Assembly: GCA_029781045.1 (NCBI GenBank)
Contig: JAKOXL010000024.1
Coordinates: 149,210 to 213,209, forward strand
DNA from: Bacillota bacterium
Lineage (GTDB): Bacteria > Bacillota > UBA994 > UBA5500
Direction of reading: 5' to 3'
Length of the DNA stretch: 64,000 nucleotides
Under the pieces are notes generated by a model. The model ran no database searches. It worked only from the letters and a program-made list of their open reading frames with translations, and was not told the DNA's origin. This document shows positions 44,815 through 52,976 of this stretch, in pieces. Made by a program: the position numbers and the translations under genes. The first letter of the stretch is position 1. Each line of letters opens with the position of its first letter.

Positions 44815-45825
44815 ATGCGCAAGATACGATTGCTGTTATTAATGCTTGTTGTTGGTGCATTACTTGGTGGACTGGCTTGCTGGCGGTGCAATAGTGAAAG
44901 GGAGCCACGAGTAGCAACGGATGTGGTTCTGGTGACCTCTCCCGACGGCAGCATAGACATTTCTGGCTGGACTGCTAGTGAGTTGAGGGAGCATCTGCAG
45001 CAGCTGGCGGAAAAGCTAGCCATGCCTGCCATTGAGCCAGTGGTTGACCGCGTAACTAAAGGTGTCATTCCGGGGCTTTGCGGGCGTACCTTGGATGTGG
45101 AAGGCACAATTGAGGAGGCACTGGTGGCACTGCCGGGAGCGGCGGTACAAGCCGCATATACTCCAGTTTATCCCACTTCACTGTGGGAGTTTAGTCAATA
45201 TCCGATATATCAAGGTAATCCGGCTAAGAGAGAGATGGCTCTGGTAATCAATGTGGCTTGGGGAAATGAGAATTTACTTCCCATGTTGGCAACGCTAGAA
45301 GAGGAGAAGGTGCATGCCACCTTTTTCTTAGTTGGTCGCTGGGCCACCAAGTATCCCGACCTAGTACGGGCGATAGCGGCGGGCGGCCACGAGTTTGGTA
45401 ACCATGCCTACTCGGATCCCCATCTTCCCATGTTAGACCGAGGGGCCATTGCTGAGGAGATTGAACGCACTAGCGCTGTTATCAAGGAGATTACCGGCCA
45501 AGATGTTATGTTTTTCAGCCCACCATACAACGATTTTGATCAAAAGGTACTGGATGTGGCCAGTGAACTAGGCTATTTGACCGTGTTATGCAGTTTGGAT
45601 ACGGCAGACTGGATGCGGCCCGGAGTAGAACGTATTGTAAGACGAGTAGTTCCGCGTGCCCATAATGGGGGAATTGTCTTGATGCACCCAACGGAACAGA
45701 CTCCCAAGGCTTTAGTTCAGATCATCAAAGGCCTGAAAGAACAGGGATACAAATTGGTAACTATCAGTCAGTTGTTAGCCCCTAATCCGGAGAAAGCAGA
45801 AATACCCCGTTCTACTCTAGAATAG
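44815..45825 (+). CDS. YlxY-like polysaccharide deacetylase homologue, catalytically degenerate
   Basis: This 336-aa protein has an N-terminal signal/anchor (residues 4-23; a lipobox-like Cys follows but is not ideal), a small N-domain, and a NodB-type domain (about 140-320). The first motif reads LVINVAWGNE where active enzymes have TFDDG, so both motif-1 aspartates are lost. The histidine motif HEFGNHAYSDPH is kept. The arginine motif is replaced (FFSPPYND). This is the pattern of B. subtilis YlxY, encoded in the same pnp-mlpA neighbourhood. A binding or structural role is likely. Confidence 0.82.
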   Translation: MRKIRLLLLMLVVGALLGGLACWRCNSEREPRVATDVVLVTSPDGSIDISGWTASELREHLQQLAEKLAMPAIEPVVDRVTKGVIPGLCGRTLDVEGTIEEALVALPGAAVQAAYTPVYPTSLWEFSQYPIYQGNPAKREMALVINVAWGNENLLPMLATLEEEKVHATFFLVGRWATKYPDLVRAIAAGGHEFGNHAYSDPHLPMLDRGAIAEEIERTSAVIKEITGQDVMFFSPPYNDFDQKVLDVASELGYLTVLCSLDTADWMRPGVERIVRRVVPRAHNGGIVLMHPTEQTPKALVQIIKGLKEQGYKLVTISQLLAPNPEKAEIPRSTLE

Positions 45826-45856
45826 AATCCGGAGATGTGGTAAACTGGCAGCACTA

Positions 45857-45865
45857 TGGTATACT
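45857..45865 (+). promoter_or_regulatory. Extended -10 promoter for the M16 peptidase
   Basis: TGG TATACT (45857-45865) is an extended -10 (TG-N-TATACT) 24 nt before the gene. No clear -35 was seen. Confidence 0.5.
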
Positions 45866-45889
45866 CTCCCACAGCATCGAGGAGGCAAC

Positions 45890-47149
45890 ATGATGCACTT
45901 AACAGAGATCAAACCAGGTATCTTACTAGCCAGCAAACAACTACCCCATGTACGTTCAGTTTCATTAGGGTTTTGGGTGCGTTCGGGAGTAGCCTACGAG
46001 AAACCTGAGCAATTAGGGACTTCTCACCTCTTAGAGCATTTGCTGTTCAAGGGAACCAGCAATCGCTCTGCTAAGGAGATTTCCGAAAGTTTTGATAATA
46101 TCGGCGGTGAGGTTAATGCCTACACGTCTAAAGAGTACACTTGTTTTTACTGTAAAGTGGTCGACCAACATCTGGAAACGGCAGTAGATGTGCTCACGGA
46201 TATGCTATGCCACTCCCGCCTGGATCCTTCCGATTTAGAGAAGGAACGCAATGTGGTGCTGGAGGAGATCGGGATGTATGAAGATACTCCCGATGAGTAT
46301 GTGCACGATCTGCTGGCTGCCGCCGTTTTGCCAGGGCATCCCTTGGGGCGACCAATCCTAGGAACCCGTGAGTCCTTGGCCGGTATCGGCGCCGTCAAAC
46401 TACGCTCCTTTTATGAACAGTGTTATCGGGCTGGTAACATAATCATTGCTGCTGCCGGAAGCCTCGACCATGAGCAGTTGGCCAACTGGTTGGCCGACCG
46501 TTTGCAGCTGCCAGCCGCTGGCCCCCTTCTTCCTCTGGCAGAAAGGCCAGAGACCTCTCGTCCTGAGCAGCTATATGTGGAAAGGCCTACTGAGCAGTTG
46601 CATTTGGCTTTGGGATTCCCCGGGCTCCCGCTAGACCATGAAAGGGTTTATACGTGGAACTTGCTGAACAACTTGCTGGGTTCGGGGATGAGTTCCCGGC
46701 TGTTTCAACGGTTGCGGGAGGAACACGCTTTAGTATATAGCGTCTATACATATACAGCCAGCTTCCAACAAACTGGATACACCGCTCTCTATCTGGGGTT
46801 AGCCCCACATAATACGGCTTTGGCTCTTGATCTTATTACCAGGGAACTGTCTATCCTTTGTCAAGAGGGTGTAACTGAGGATGAACTGCGGCGTGCTAAG
46901 GAGCAGGTGAAAGGGGCCCTGATTATGGGAATGGAAAGCACAGCCAACCATATGGGGCGTTTAGGTCGTGGTTTGTTGTTGTTAAATCGGGTACAAGAGG
47001 TTGAAGATGTGATTAGCCGAGTAGAGGCAGTTACGACAGCAGAGATTGTAGACCTGGCCTCTACCATCTTTAAAAGGGAACAGATGGCTGTGGCTGCCGT
47101 TGGGAGAGTGCAAACACTGCCTGGAATCTTGGCTAATGCGGCCTGGTAG
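45890..47149 (+). CDS. M16-family zinc metalloprotease (MlpA/YmxG-like)
   Basis: This 419-aa insulinase-family peptidase has the inverted zinc motif H46-L-L-E49-H50 in GTSHLLEHLLFKGT, followed by ERNVVLEEIGMYEDTPDEYVHDLL carrying the third ligand Glu. The second, inactive M16 half (about 165-350) contains LLNNLLGSGMSSRLFQRLREEHALVYSVY. It corresponds to B. subtilis MlpA/YmxG, located downstream of pnp-ylxY. The start is ATG 45890 or 45893, behind GAGGAGG. Confidence 0.9.
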   Translation: MMHLTEIKPGILLASKQLPHVRSVSLGFWVRSGVAYEKPEQLGTSHLLEHLLFKGTSNRSAKEISESFDNIGGEVNAYTSKEYTCFYCKVVDQHLETAVDVLTDMLCHSRLDPSDLEKERNVVLEEIGMYEDTPDEYVHDLLAAAVLPGHPLGRPILGTRESLAGIGAVKLRSFYEQCYRAGNIIIAAAGSLDHEQLANWLADRLQLPAAGPLLPLAERPETSRPEQLYVERPTEQLHLALGFPGLPLDHERVYTWNLLNNLLGSGMSSRLFQRLREEHALVYSVYTYTASFQQTGYTALYLGLAPHNTALALDLITRELSILCQEGVTEDELRRAKEQVKGALIMGMESTANHMGRLGRGLLLLNRVQEVEDVISRVEAVTTAEIVDLASTIFKREQMAVAAVGRVQTLPGILANAAW

Positions 47150-47159
47150 CAAAACAGAG

Positions 47160-47188
47160 TTGCCAAACTCACCAACCTATGCTATCTT
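47160..47188 (+). promoter_or_regulatory. Promoter of the Spo0E-like gene
   Basis: TTGCCA (47160-47165) and TATCTT (47183-47188) with a 17-bp spacer. The predicted start (~47195) lies only a few nt before the TTG start codon at 47200, so the message may be nearly leaderless or use a later start (GTG 47212). Confidence 0.5.
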
Positions 47189-47199
47189 GAGAGAGCATC

Positions 47200-47400
47200 T
47201 TGGCCAAGGGGGTGCCCAAACTGACTGGTCGGTGTGAGCAAGAACTGCTTCAGCAAGTGGAGGCCTTACGGCAAGAACTTGATCGTATATTGCGAGAACA
47301 TCCAGAGCTCTTGGGCTCCCAGCAAGTGTATGAGTTGAGCTCTCGCTTAGATGCCTTGATAAACCGCTATATGCAGACCAAAGCTCAACGGGGTAGCTGA
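47200..47400 (+). CDS. Spo0E-like phosphatase family protein
   Basis: This 66-aa helical-hairpin protein matches the Spo0E-like pattern: a first helix (LLQQVEALRQELDRIL) and a second with the signature ELSSRLDALINRYM (S-x-x-L-D-x-x-I). Spo0E proteins dephosphorylate Spo0A-P and restrain sporulation. The start codon is uncertain: TTG 47200 or GTG 47212. It is monocistronic between a promoter and a strong terminator. Confidence 0.72.
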   Translation: MAKGVPKLTGRCEQELLQQVEALRQELDRILREHPELLGSQQVYELSSRLDALINRYMQTKAQRGS

Positions 47401-47415
47401 CCCAGTATTATGATG

Positions 47416-47445
47416 AAAAACCGTACCAAAGGTACGGTTTTTTTT
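47416..47445 (+). terminator. Intrinsic terminator after the Spo0E-like gene
   Basis: CCGTACC (47421-47427), loop AAA, GGTACGG (47431-47437), flanked by a 5' A-run and TTTTTTTT. Confidence 0.92.
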
Positions 47446-47505
47446 GTCTATAAGGTGGTCTTGCGGCATCTATTAGAAATAGAAGAAGACCGATGAGGTG
47501 GTTAA

Positions 47506-47745
47506 ATGTACTATAGTGATTTGGCGGCGAAAGAACTGGTTAACTACCGTGATGGTAGAAAGCTGGGTTGGGCTGGAAGTTATGACATAGTCTTTGACGC
47601 CGAAACAGGTCAGCTACTCTCTTTAGTCATTGAAAAGCGCTCTTGGCTGGGGACCCGGTCAGGCGACGAAACTGTAATACCCTGGTCTGCTATCAAGCGC
47701 ATAGGAGAAGACGTGATAATTCTGGACTTACCTGGTGGCATTTGA
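47506..47745 (+). CDS. PRC-barrel protein, YlmC/YmxH family
   Basis: This 79-aa PRC-barrel domain protein contains LAAKELVNYRDGRKLGWAGSYDIVFDAETGQLLSLVIE and VIPWSAIKRIGEDVIILDL. Short YlmC/YmxH proteins are widespread in sporulating Firmicutes; ymxH lies beside mlpA and spoVFA in B. subtilis. ATG 47506 follows GATGAGGTGG. Function not established. Confidence 0.88.
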   Translation: MYYSDLAAKELVNYRDGRKLGWAGSYDIVFDAETGQLLSLVIEKRSWLGTRSGDETVIPWSAIKRIGEDVIILDLPGGI

Positions 47746-47751
47746 CAAAGA

Positions 47752-47785
47752 GAAGAGGGCTGTCGCAAGACAGCCCTCTTCTTTA
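47752..47785 (+). terminator. Strong intrinsic terminator after the PRC-barrel gene
   Basis: GAAGAGGGCTGTC (47752-47764), loop GCAA, GACAGCCCTCTTC (47769-47781): a perfect 13-bp stem, then TTTATG. Confidence 0.85.
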
Positions 47786-48065
47786 TGTTCTGGCAGTTGA
47801 GCTAGGTTAGCTAAGAGCAGCCACGGCCTCGCTCTGCTTCGGCTAGCGTAGCCTACAAACCAGTTTATACTGGCCTATTGTCTTGCGCATCTCACTAGGA
47901 TTCCTGCCCCTTGTCGCTGCAGGCTCTTTTAACATCGAGTCCAATGCGCTGCGGTTATGACCAACGGCCCCATGGCAGCCAGCCATTCTAGTGCAACTAC
48001 CCCTTTTCACACCTCCCGATACCCCCTCATATATTGTAGGGAACATGAGGGGGGAGGGATGGAAG
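47786..48065. other. Intergenic region before dpaA, no supported gene
   Basis: About 280 nt separate the terminator from the dpaA start. The only long frame is an 81-codon minus-strand ORF (47843-48088) that overlaps dpaA's start and resembles no family I know. I see no clear sigma-A promoter. dpaA/dpaB homologues are mother-cell (sigma-K) genes, and the AT-rich CATATATTGTA at 48029-48039 may belong to such a promoter, but it does not match the consensus well. Confidence 0.4.
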
Positions 48066-48962
48066 ATGGCACCTGCTTTAGCTGGCAAGCGTATTGCGGT
48101 CCTCGGGGGCGATGCTCGTAGTTTCTTTTACATCCCCACCCTAATAGAAAAGGGTGCTGCCGTTAAAGCTGTAGGATTTGACAAAGCGGTAGCATTAGTG
48201 CCCTGTGAGGTAGTTAGCTTGACGGAGGCCTTAATATGGGCAAACGTTGTAATCCTGCCAATGTCAGGGGTGGCAAGCGATAGCAGCATAGTAGCTCCTT
48301 ATAGCGAGAATGGCCTGATTCTAACTGCAGAAAACTGCGCTCTAACTCAGGCTGGTTTGCTGGTTTTGACCGGTGTAGCCAATGCTCACCTGAAGGAACT
48401 GGCCGCCATCTACGGCTGGCGCTTGGTGGAAATAGTGGACTTCGACGAACTGGCTATTCTCAACTCCATACCTTCGGCAGAAGGCGCCATTCAAATGGCT
48501 ATGGAAGCCTCCGACATCACTATTCATAGTAGCACCAGTCTAGTGCTTGGTTTTGGCCGTTGCGGAACCACAATAGCCAAATGCCTCCATGGATTGGGAG
48601 CAAATGTGGTAGTAGCTGCTCGCGCCCCGGAAGACCTGGCGCGTGCCAAAGTCTGTGGCTATCAGACCGTTGAGTTCCCATCGCTGGCCAACGTTATCGG
48701 TACTGCCGACTTCATATTCAATACGGCTCCTGCTCTGGTCTTACCGCGCTCATTGCTGTTGCTTACGAAGCCGGAAGTAGTAATAATCGATATCGCCTCC
48801 GGCCTAGGAGGGGTCGACTATGCGGCTGCCCGCAGGCTAGGCCGCAAAGCGCTCTTAGCTCCTAGTCTACCCGGGAAAGTGGCACCGCGTACCGCAGGGC
48901 GGATTTTAGGCGAGTTGTTGCCTAAGATTATCGAGAAAAACTGCGAGGGGAGGGATTATTAG
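48066..48962 (+). CDS. dpaA: Dipicolinate synthase subunit A
   Basis: This 298-aa protein matches SpoVFA/DpaA in length and layout. The N-terminal half has GKRIAVLGGDARSFFYIPTLIEKGAAVKAVGF, and a central Rossmann domain has TSLVLGFGRCGTTIAKCLHGLGANVVVAARAPEDLARA. With DpaB it oxidises the DapA product to dipicolinic acid for the spore core. ATG 48066 lies 7 nt after GGGGAGGG; ATG 48045 is a less likely start. It lies 2 nt before dpaB. Confidence 0.93.
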   Translation: MAPALAGKRIAVLGGDARSFFYIPTLIEKGAAVKAVGFDKAVALVPCEVVSLTEALIWANVVILPMSGVASDSSIVAPYSENGLILTAENCALTQAGLLVLTGVANAHLKELAAIYGWRLVEIVDFDELAILNSIPSAEGAIQMAMEASDITIHSSTSLVLGFGRCGTTIAKCLHGLGANVVVAARAPEDLARAKVCGYQTVEFPSLANVIGTADFIFNTAPALVLPRSLLLLTKPEVVIIDIASGLGGVDYAAARRLGRKALLAPSLPGKVAPRTAGRILGELLPKIIEKNCEGRDY

Positions 48963-48964
48963 TC

Positions 48965-49552
48965 ATGGAACTAGCAGGTAAGCGAATTGGATTTGCCTTG
49001 ACTGGCTCATTCTGTACCTTTGAGGACATCATGAACCCCCTGCAAGAACTGGTGGCAGCCGATGCTCACGTTTATCCAATCATGTCCGATATGGCTTTCC
49101 GCTTGGACAGCCGCTTTGGCAGTGCCAACAGCTGGCGAGAGCGAATCTGTGCTATTACTGGTAGAAACATAATCCACAGCATCGACCAGGCCGAGCCTAT
49201 TGGCCCCAATAAACTCTTTGATTTGCTCATTATTGCTCCTTGTACGGGCAATACTCTGGCCAAGTTGGCCAACGCCATCACAGATACTCCGGTGACAATG
49301 GCTGCTAAGGCCCACCTGCGCAATGGGCGGCCGATCTTGATCCACATCTCCACCAACGATGGTCTTGGCCTCAATGCCAAGAACCTAGGTATGCTTCTAG
49401 CAGCCCACCATATCTACTTTGTTCCTTTCGGCCAAGATGATCCAGTGAATAAACCGACCTCGCTCGTTGCCGACCCCACCAAACTAGTGGCTGCTGCCCA
49501 GCATGCTTTAGCTGGTAAGCAATTACAACCCTTGTTAATCCAACGAAAGTAA
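48965..49552 (+). CDS. dpaB: Dipicolinate synthase subunit B
   Basis: This 195-aa flavoprotein-fold protein (SpoVFB/DpaB) has GKRIGFALTGSFCTFEDIM, LDLLIIAPCTGNTLAKLANAITDTPVTMAAKAHLRNGRPILIHISTNDGLG-type motifs across about 85-140, and NLGMLLAAHHIYFVPFGQDDP. It is the partner of DpaA. Length and order are as in B. subtilis. Its presence is a strong sign of endospore formation. Confidence 0.94.
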   Translation: MELAGKRIGFALTGSFCTFEDIMNPLQELVAADAHVYPIMSDMAFRLDSRFGSANSWRERICAITGRNIIHSIDQAEPIGPNKLFDLLIIAPCTGNTLAKLANAITDTPVTMAAKAHLRNGRPILIHISTNDGLGLNAKNLGMLLAAHHIYFVPFGQDDPVNKPTSLVADPTKLVAAAQHALAGKQLQPLLIQRK

Positions 49553-49598
49553 GTCAAGAGTTGCATCAGATGCAGCTTTGGTGGAGGAGGGAGCAGGC

Positions 49599-50804
49599 AT
49601 GCCCGTATTAGTACAGAAGTTTGGGGGCTCCTCGGTCAGTACTCGTGAAAGTCGTCAAACTGCCATCAGGCGGGTTCTTGAGGCTCGGGCCCAGGGGTAT
49701 GCTGTTGTTGTGGTGGTTTCAGCGATGGGGCGCCGTGGCGCCCCTTATGCAACTGACACCCTGTTGGACCTGATAAGTGCCTCTGGGCAACTGGCAGAGA
49801 GAGACGTAGATCTGGTTCTGGCTTGTGGCGAGATCATTTCAGCAGGGGTGTTCTTAGCTGAGCTACAGCAACAGTGTCCAGCTGCGATGCTGACCGGACC
49901 GCAGGCCGGTATTCTAACCGACACCGTTCATGGGGATGCCCGCATAGTGCATGTAGACCCGAGAAGAGTAAAAGAGTTGCTTGCAGCCGGGCAGGTGGTT
50001 ATAGTTGCTGGTTTTCAGGGTGTCAGTCCCAATGGAGAGATAACCACCTTAGGTCGGGGCGGAAGCGATACTAGCGCTGTGGCCCTTGGTATTGCGCTCC
50101 AAGCCTCTGCTGTTGAGATTTACACCGACGTGCCCGGGATTATGACGGCAGATCCCAAACTGGTACCAGAAGCCCAGGTTTTGGAAGCCGTCGATTATCA
50201 AGAAATGCTACAGATGGCCTATGAGGGAGCAAAAGTGTTGCACTCTCGGGCTGTAGAGATGGCAATGCACAATAACCTGCCACTGATAGTTCGTTCCCCG
50301 GAAGGAAAAGGACCCGGGACGCTTATTACGTCGGCCAGCAGCTATGAGGCTCGCCGGTCCCACCCGGTGGTGGGAGTGGCCCATAAAGTGGGGCTGGCTC
50401 AGGTCGGTCTGCAGGTCGATACTAAAGACCCGAACCTCGATTGTCGACTCTTTGCTGGGTTAGCGGAGCAGAAGGTAAGTGTGGATTTGATCAATGTTAG
50501 TCCCAAGAGCAAGATGTTCGTGGTAGATGCTAAACATATTGGGCGCGTCCAAGATGTATTACAACGTCACAGTGTAACATACGAGATTCGGGCCGGTTGT
50601 TGTAAGGTTTCGGTGGTGGGTGTAGGCATGAGGGGCGTTCCGGGAGTGATGGCCACTCTCTGTCGCGCCCTACACGAGGCTGAGGTGGAAATTCTGCAGA
50701 CCAGCGATTCCCATATGACCATTTCCTGCTTGATCGATGAACAGCAGTTAGGTGCAGCGGTTAGGAGTTTACATCGTCATTTCCGGCTGTCAAAGTTAGG
50801 TTAG
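49599..50804 (+). CDS. Aspartokinase (DapG/LysC type)
   Basis: This 401-aa enzyme has VQKFGGSSVSTRESRQ, LACGEIISAGVFLAELQ, GFQGVSPNGEITTLGRGGSDTSAVAL and two C-terminal ACT domains (about 265-400). It makes aspartyl phosphate for diaminopimelate and lysine. It lies between dpaB and dapA, the place of dapG in Bacillus, where it supplies spore DPA/DAP. ATG 49599 follows GGAGGAGGGA. asd, usually between, is absent here. Confidence 0.94.
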   Translation: MPVLVQKFGGSSVSTRESRQTAIRRVLEARAQGYAVVVVVSAMGRRGAPYATDTLLDLISASGQLAERDVDLVLACGEIISAGVFLAELQQQCPAAMLTGPQAGILTDTVHGDARIVHVDPRRVKELLAAGQVVIVAGFQGVSPNGEITTLGRGGSDTSAVALGIALQASAVEIYTDVPGIMTADPKLVPEAQVLEAVDYQEMLQMAYEGAKVLHSRAVEMAMHNNLPLIVRSPEGKGPGTLITSASSYEARRSHPVVGVAHKVGLAQVGLQVDTKDPNLDCRLFAGLAEQKVSVDLINVSPKSKMFVVDAKHIGRVQDVLQRHSVTYEIRAGCCKVSVVGVGMRGVPGVMATLCRALHEAEVEILQTSDSHMTISCLIDEQQLGAAVRSLHRHFRLSKLG

Positions 50805-50830
50805 GGTCGAGCACAGAGAGGAGGGGTGGT

Positions 50831-51724
50831 ATGTACAAGGAGTATTTTGGTGAAGTCTTGACGGCCATGGTTACACCCTTCGATGGCAATGGGCATATTG
50901 ACTGGGCTGCCTTAGACACTCTTGTGGAACACCTGCTGACCACCGGTACTGATAGCCTGGTGGTGACAGGTTCCACGGGCGAGGCGGCCACGTTATCCAT
51001 GGCGGAAAAGATTCAGATATACGCCTATGTGGCCAATAAAGTGGGCGATCGCGCTAAAGTAATAGCCGGCACTGGAACCAATAATACCAGAGAAACCATA
51101 GAGCTTTCGCAAAGGGCTCAGACCGTGGGCGTTCATGGTCTAATGTTGGTTGCGCCCTACTATAACAAACCCCCGCAGGAGGCACTTTACGCCCATTTTT
51201 CCACGGTTGCTGCAGCCTGTGACCTGCCGATAATGATCTATAATGTGCCTGGGCGGACTGCCTGCAATGTCTTGCCCGCGACTATATTACGCTTGGCCGA
51301 AATAGAGAACATCTTTGCGGTGAAGGAAGCCAGTGGAAACTTGGATCAGGTTACCGAAATCGCGGCAGGGGCTCCCGATGACTTTGTGATCTACAGCGGC
51401 GACGATAGCTTGACATTGCCTATCTTGGCTGTTGGTGGCCACGGAGTTGTCAGTGTGGCTTCTCATTTGATCGGGCGGCAGTTAAAGGAAATGGTGCAGG
51501 CTTACAAACGGGGTTGCGTAAAACAAGCGCAGCAAATACATGCGGCCATCTATCCCATCTGTAAGTCTATGTTTGTGACCAGTAACCCGGTGCCATTGAA
51601 GGCAGCTCTTAATATGATGGGCATCAATGTAGGTCAGCCGCGACTGCCTCTGCTACCTTGCCCAGAGCGCGAGACAGAGATGATACGGCAAGCTTTGAAA
51701 AACTTCGGGCTTCTAAGACAGTAA
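50831..51724 (+). CDS. dapA: 4-hydroxy-tetrahydrodipicolinate synthase
   Basis: This 297-aa TIM-barrel aldolase has VVTGSTGEAATLS, the Tyr in MIYNVPGRTACN, and the Schiff-base Lys in IFAVKEASGNL. It condenses pyruvate with aspartate semialdehyde; its product is the substrate of DpaAB as well as of lysine synthesis. ATG 50831 follows GAGGAGGGGTGG. Confidence 0.96.
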   Translation: MYKEYFGEVLTAMVTPFDGNGHIDWAALDTLVEHLLTTGTDSLVVTGSTGEAATLSMAEKIQIYAYVANKVGDRAKVIAGTGTNNTRETIELSQRAQTVGVHGLMLVAPYYNKPPQEALYAHFSTVAAACDLPIMIYNVPGRTACNVLPATILRLAEIENIFAVKEASGNLDQVTEIAAGAPDDFVIYSGDDSLTLPILAVGGHGVVSVASHLIGRQLKEMVQAYKRGCVKQAQQIHAAIYPICKSMFVTSNPVPLKAALNMMGINVGQPRLPLLPCPERETEMIRQALKNFGLLRQ

Positions 51725-51754
51725 TCTGGATATGTTCATCAAACAGAACTACAG

Positions 51755-51778
51755 AGGGGCTGAGCGGCCCCTTTTTTT
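51755..51778 (+). terminator. Intrinsic terminator after dapA
   Basis: AGGGGC (51755-51760), loop TGAGCG, GCCCCT (51767-51772), then TTTTTT. Confidence 0.88.
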
Positions 51779-51810
51779 GCTGGCTTTCATAGGCGACTGT
51801 GGAAAGGCGA

Positions 51811-51830
51811 ATACTAGACAAGACTAGTAT
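51811..51830 (+). repeat. Perfect inverted repeat before tepA
   Basis: ATACTAG (51811-51817) and CTAGTAT (51824-51830) are a perfect 7-bp inverted repeat around ACAAGA, 46 nt before tepA and not followed by T's. It could be an operator or a leader hairpin; no -10/-35 pair stands out beside it. Confidence 0.45.
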
Positions 51831-51876
51831 CATCTGATGCAGACTATTGCAGGTGAGCGGCAGAGGAGTGTGAAAT

Positions 51877-52599
51877 ATGCAGTATAACCATCATCAGCCA
51901 ATAGAAGGACCCATTTCGCAGGAAGAATCACAGGAACAGGACAACTCCTTAGCGAATCTGGAAGAAACCGGTCAGCTTCAACTACCTTCAACAACGGAAA
52001 GTGAATTACACTGCATGACCATAATCGGGCAAATAGAAGGGCATATGGTCTTACCGCCTCAGAACAAGACTACCAAGTATGAGCATATCTTGCCCCAGTT
52101 GGTGGCCATAGAACAGAATCCCAAAATCCATGGACTGCTTTTGCTTCTGAACACGGTGGGAGGCGATGTGGAAGCTGGCCTAGCCATAGCCGAGATGATA
52201 GCCAGCATGACCAAACCAACTGTGTCGCTGGTACTGGGAGGTGGCCATTCCATTGGGGGCCCCATTGCAGTAGCAACCGACTATAGTTTTATAGCCGAGA
52301 CGGCAACCATGACCATCCACCCAATTCGGCTCACTGGTATGGTAATAGGCGTGCCCCAGACCTATGAGTACTTGGACAAAATGCAGGAGCGGGTTGTGCG
52401 GTTTGTGGTAAACCATTCTTCTATCAGTGCCGAGCGTTTTCGTGAGTTGATGTTTCGCACTGGTGAGCTGGCTCGTGATATTGGCACTATTCTTTCCGGC
52501 CCAGAAGCGGTGAAGGAAGGTCTAATAAATGAAATAGGGGGAATCGGACAGGCTCTAAGCAAGCTACGAGAATTGGTGAATCAGGGAAGGAAGAGGTAA
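51877..52599 (+). CDS. tepA: TepA-like ClpP-family serine protease (YmfB)
   Basis: This 240-aa ClpP-fold protein has a disordered N-terminus (about 1-42), [24 protein letters not shown] and the active Ser S125 in [12 protein letters not shown], followed by [10 protein letters not shown] with the likely catalytic His. It matches the B. subtilis YmfB/TepA family, lying just before ylzJ and spoIIIE. ATG 51877 follows GAGGAGTGTG. Confidence 0.88.
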   Translation: MQYNHHQPIEGPISQEESQEQDNSLANLEETGQLQLPSTTESELHCMTIIGQIEGHMVLPPQNKTTKYEHILPQLVAIEQNPKIHGLLLLLNTVGGDVEAGLAIAEMIASMTKPTVSLVLGGGHSIGGPIAVATDYSFIAETATMTIHPIRLTGMVIGVPQTYEYLDKMQERVVRFVVNHSSISAERFRELMFRTGELARDIGTILSGPEAVKEGLINEIGGIGQALSKLRELVNQGRKR

Positions 52600-52600
52600 G

Positions 52601-52828
52601 ATGCTTTATACAATCGTTCCACCAGAATTTGTCTGGCAGAATAGCGATAGAATTAGTGCCCCTAAGGAACTAACCTATCGCGGCCAGAAGGTACTGGCTG
52701 AGCCCCTTTCTCGTCCCGGTGAGTACAGATTAGTGCAACTGATCAGCAGCGACCCCGCCCTTTTTCTCAGCCCAGACTTTCAACCGGGCACCATTATACG
52801 CTTTCCTGCCCAACAAAAGGATAGTTAG
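52601..52828 (+). CDS. ylzJ: YlzJ-like protein
   Basis: This 75-aa protein begins MLYTIVPPEFVWQNSD and contains YRLVQLISSDPALFLSPDFQPGTIIRFP. The start MLYTIVPPE with a downstream RLxSTDPxxYL-type motif is the YlzJ family pattern, encoded after tepA in sporulating Firmicutes. It starts 1 nt after tepA. Function unknown. Confidence 0.82.
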   Translation: MLYTIVPPEFVWQNSDRISAPKELTYRGQKVLAEPLSRPGEYRLVQLISSDPALFLSPDFQPGTIIRFPAQQKDS

Positions 52829-52835
52829 CGTATGT

Positions 52836-52868
52836 CGCCCTTGCGCCTCTCTGCAAGGGCGAAGTTTT
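52836..52868 (+). terminator. Intrinsic terminator after ylzJ
   Basis: CGCCCTTGC (52836-52844), loop GCCTCTCT, GCAAGGGCG (52853-52861), then AAGTTTTG. The stem is strong but the T-tract is short. Confidence 0.78.
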
Positions 52869-52902
52869 GTCCCCACTTTCGACAGACTGGCCGATGCTCA
52901 TG

Positions 52903-52911
52903 TGTTATAAT
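52903..52911 (+). promoter_or_regulatory. Extended -10 promoter for uppP
   Basis: TGT TATAAT (52903-52911) is a perfect -10 with TG extension, 66 nt before the chosen uppP start. No convincing -35 is seen. Confidence 0.6.
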
Positions 52912-52976
52912 CTGTAAGGGAAGAATAAGGCCTAAACATGCCTAAGAACTGTGAAGTCTGGAGGGAGGGGTTTAAA

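Noticed and set aside
47843-48088. An 81-aa minus-strand gene
   Set aside because: It overlaps the dpaA start, resembles no known family and has no ribosome-binding site; every supported gene is on the + strand.
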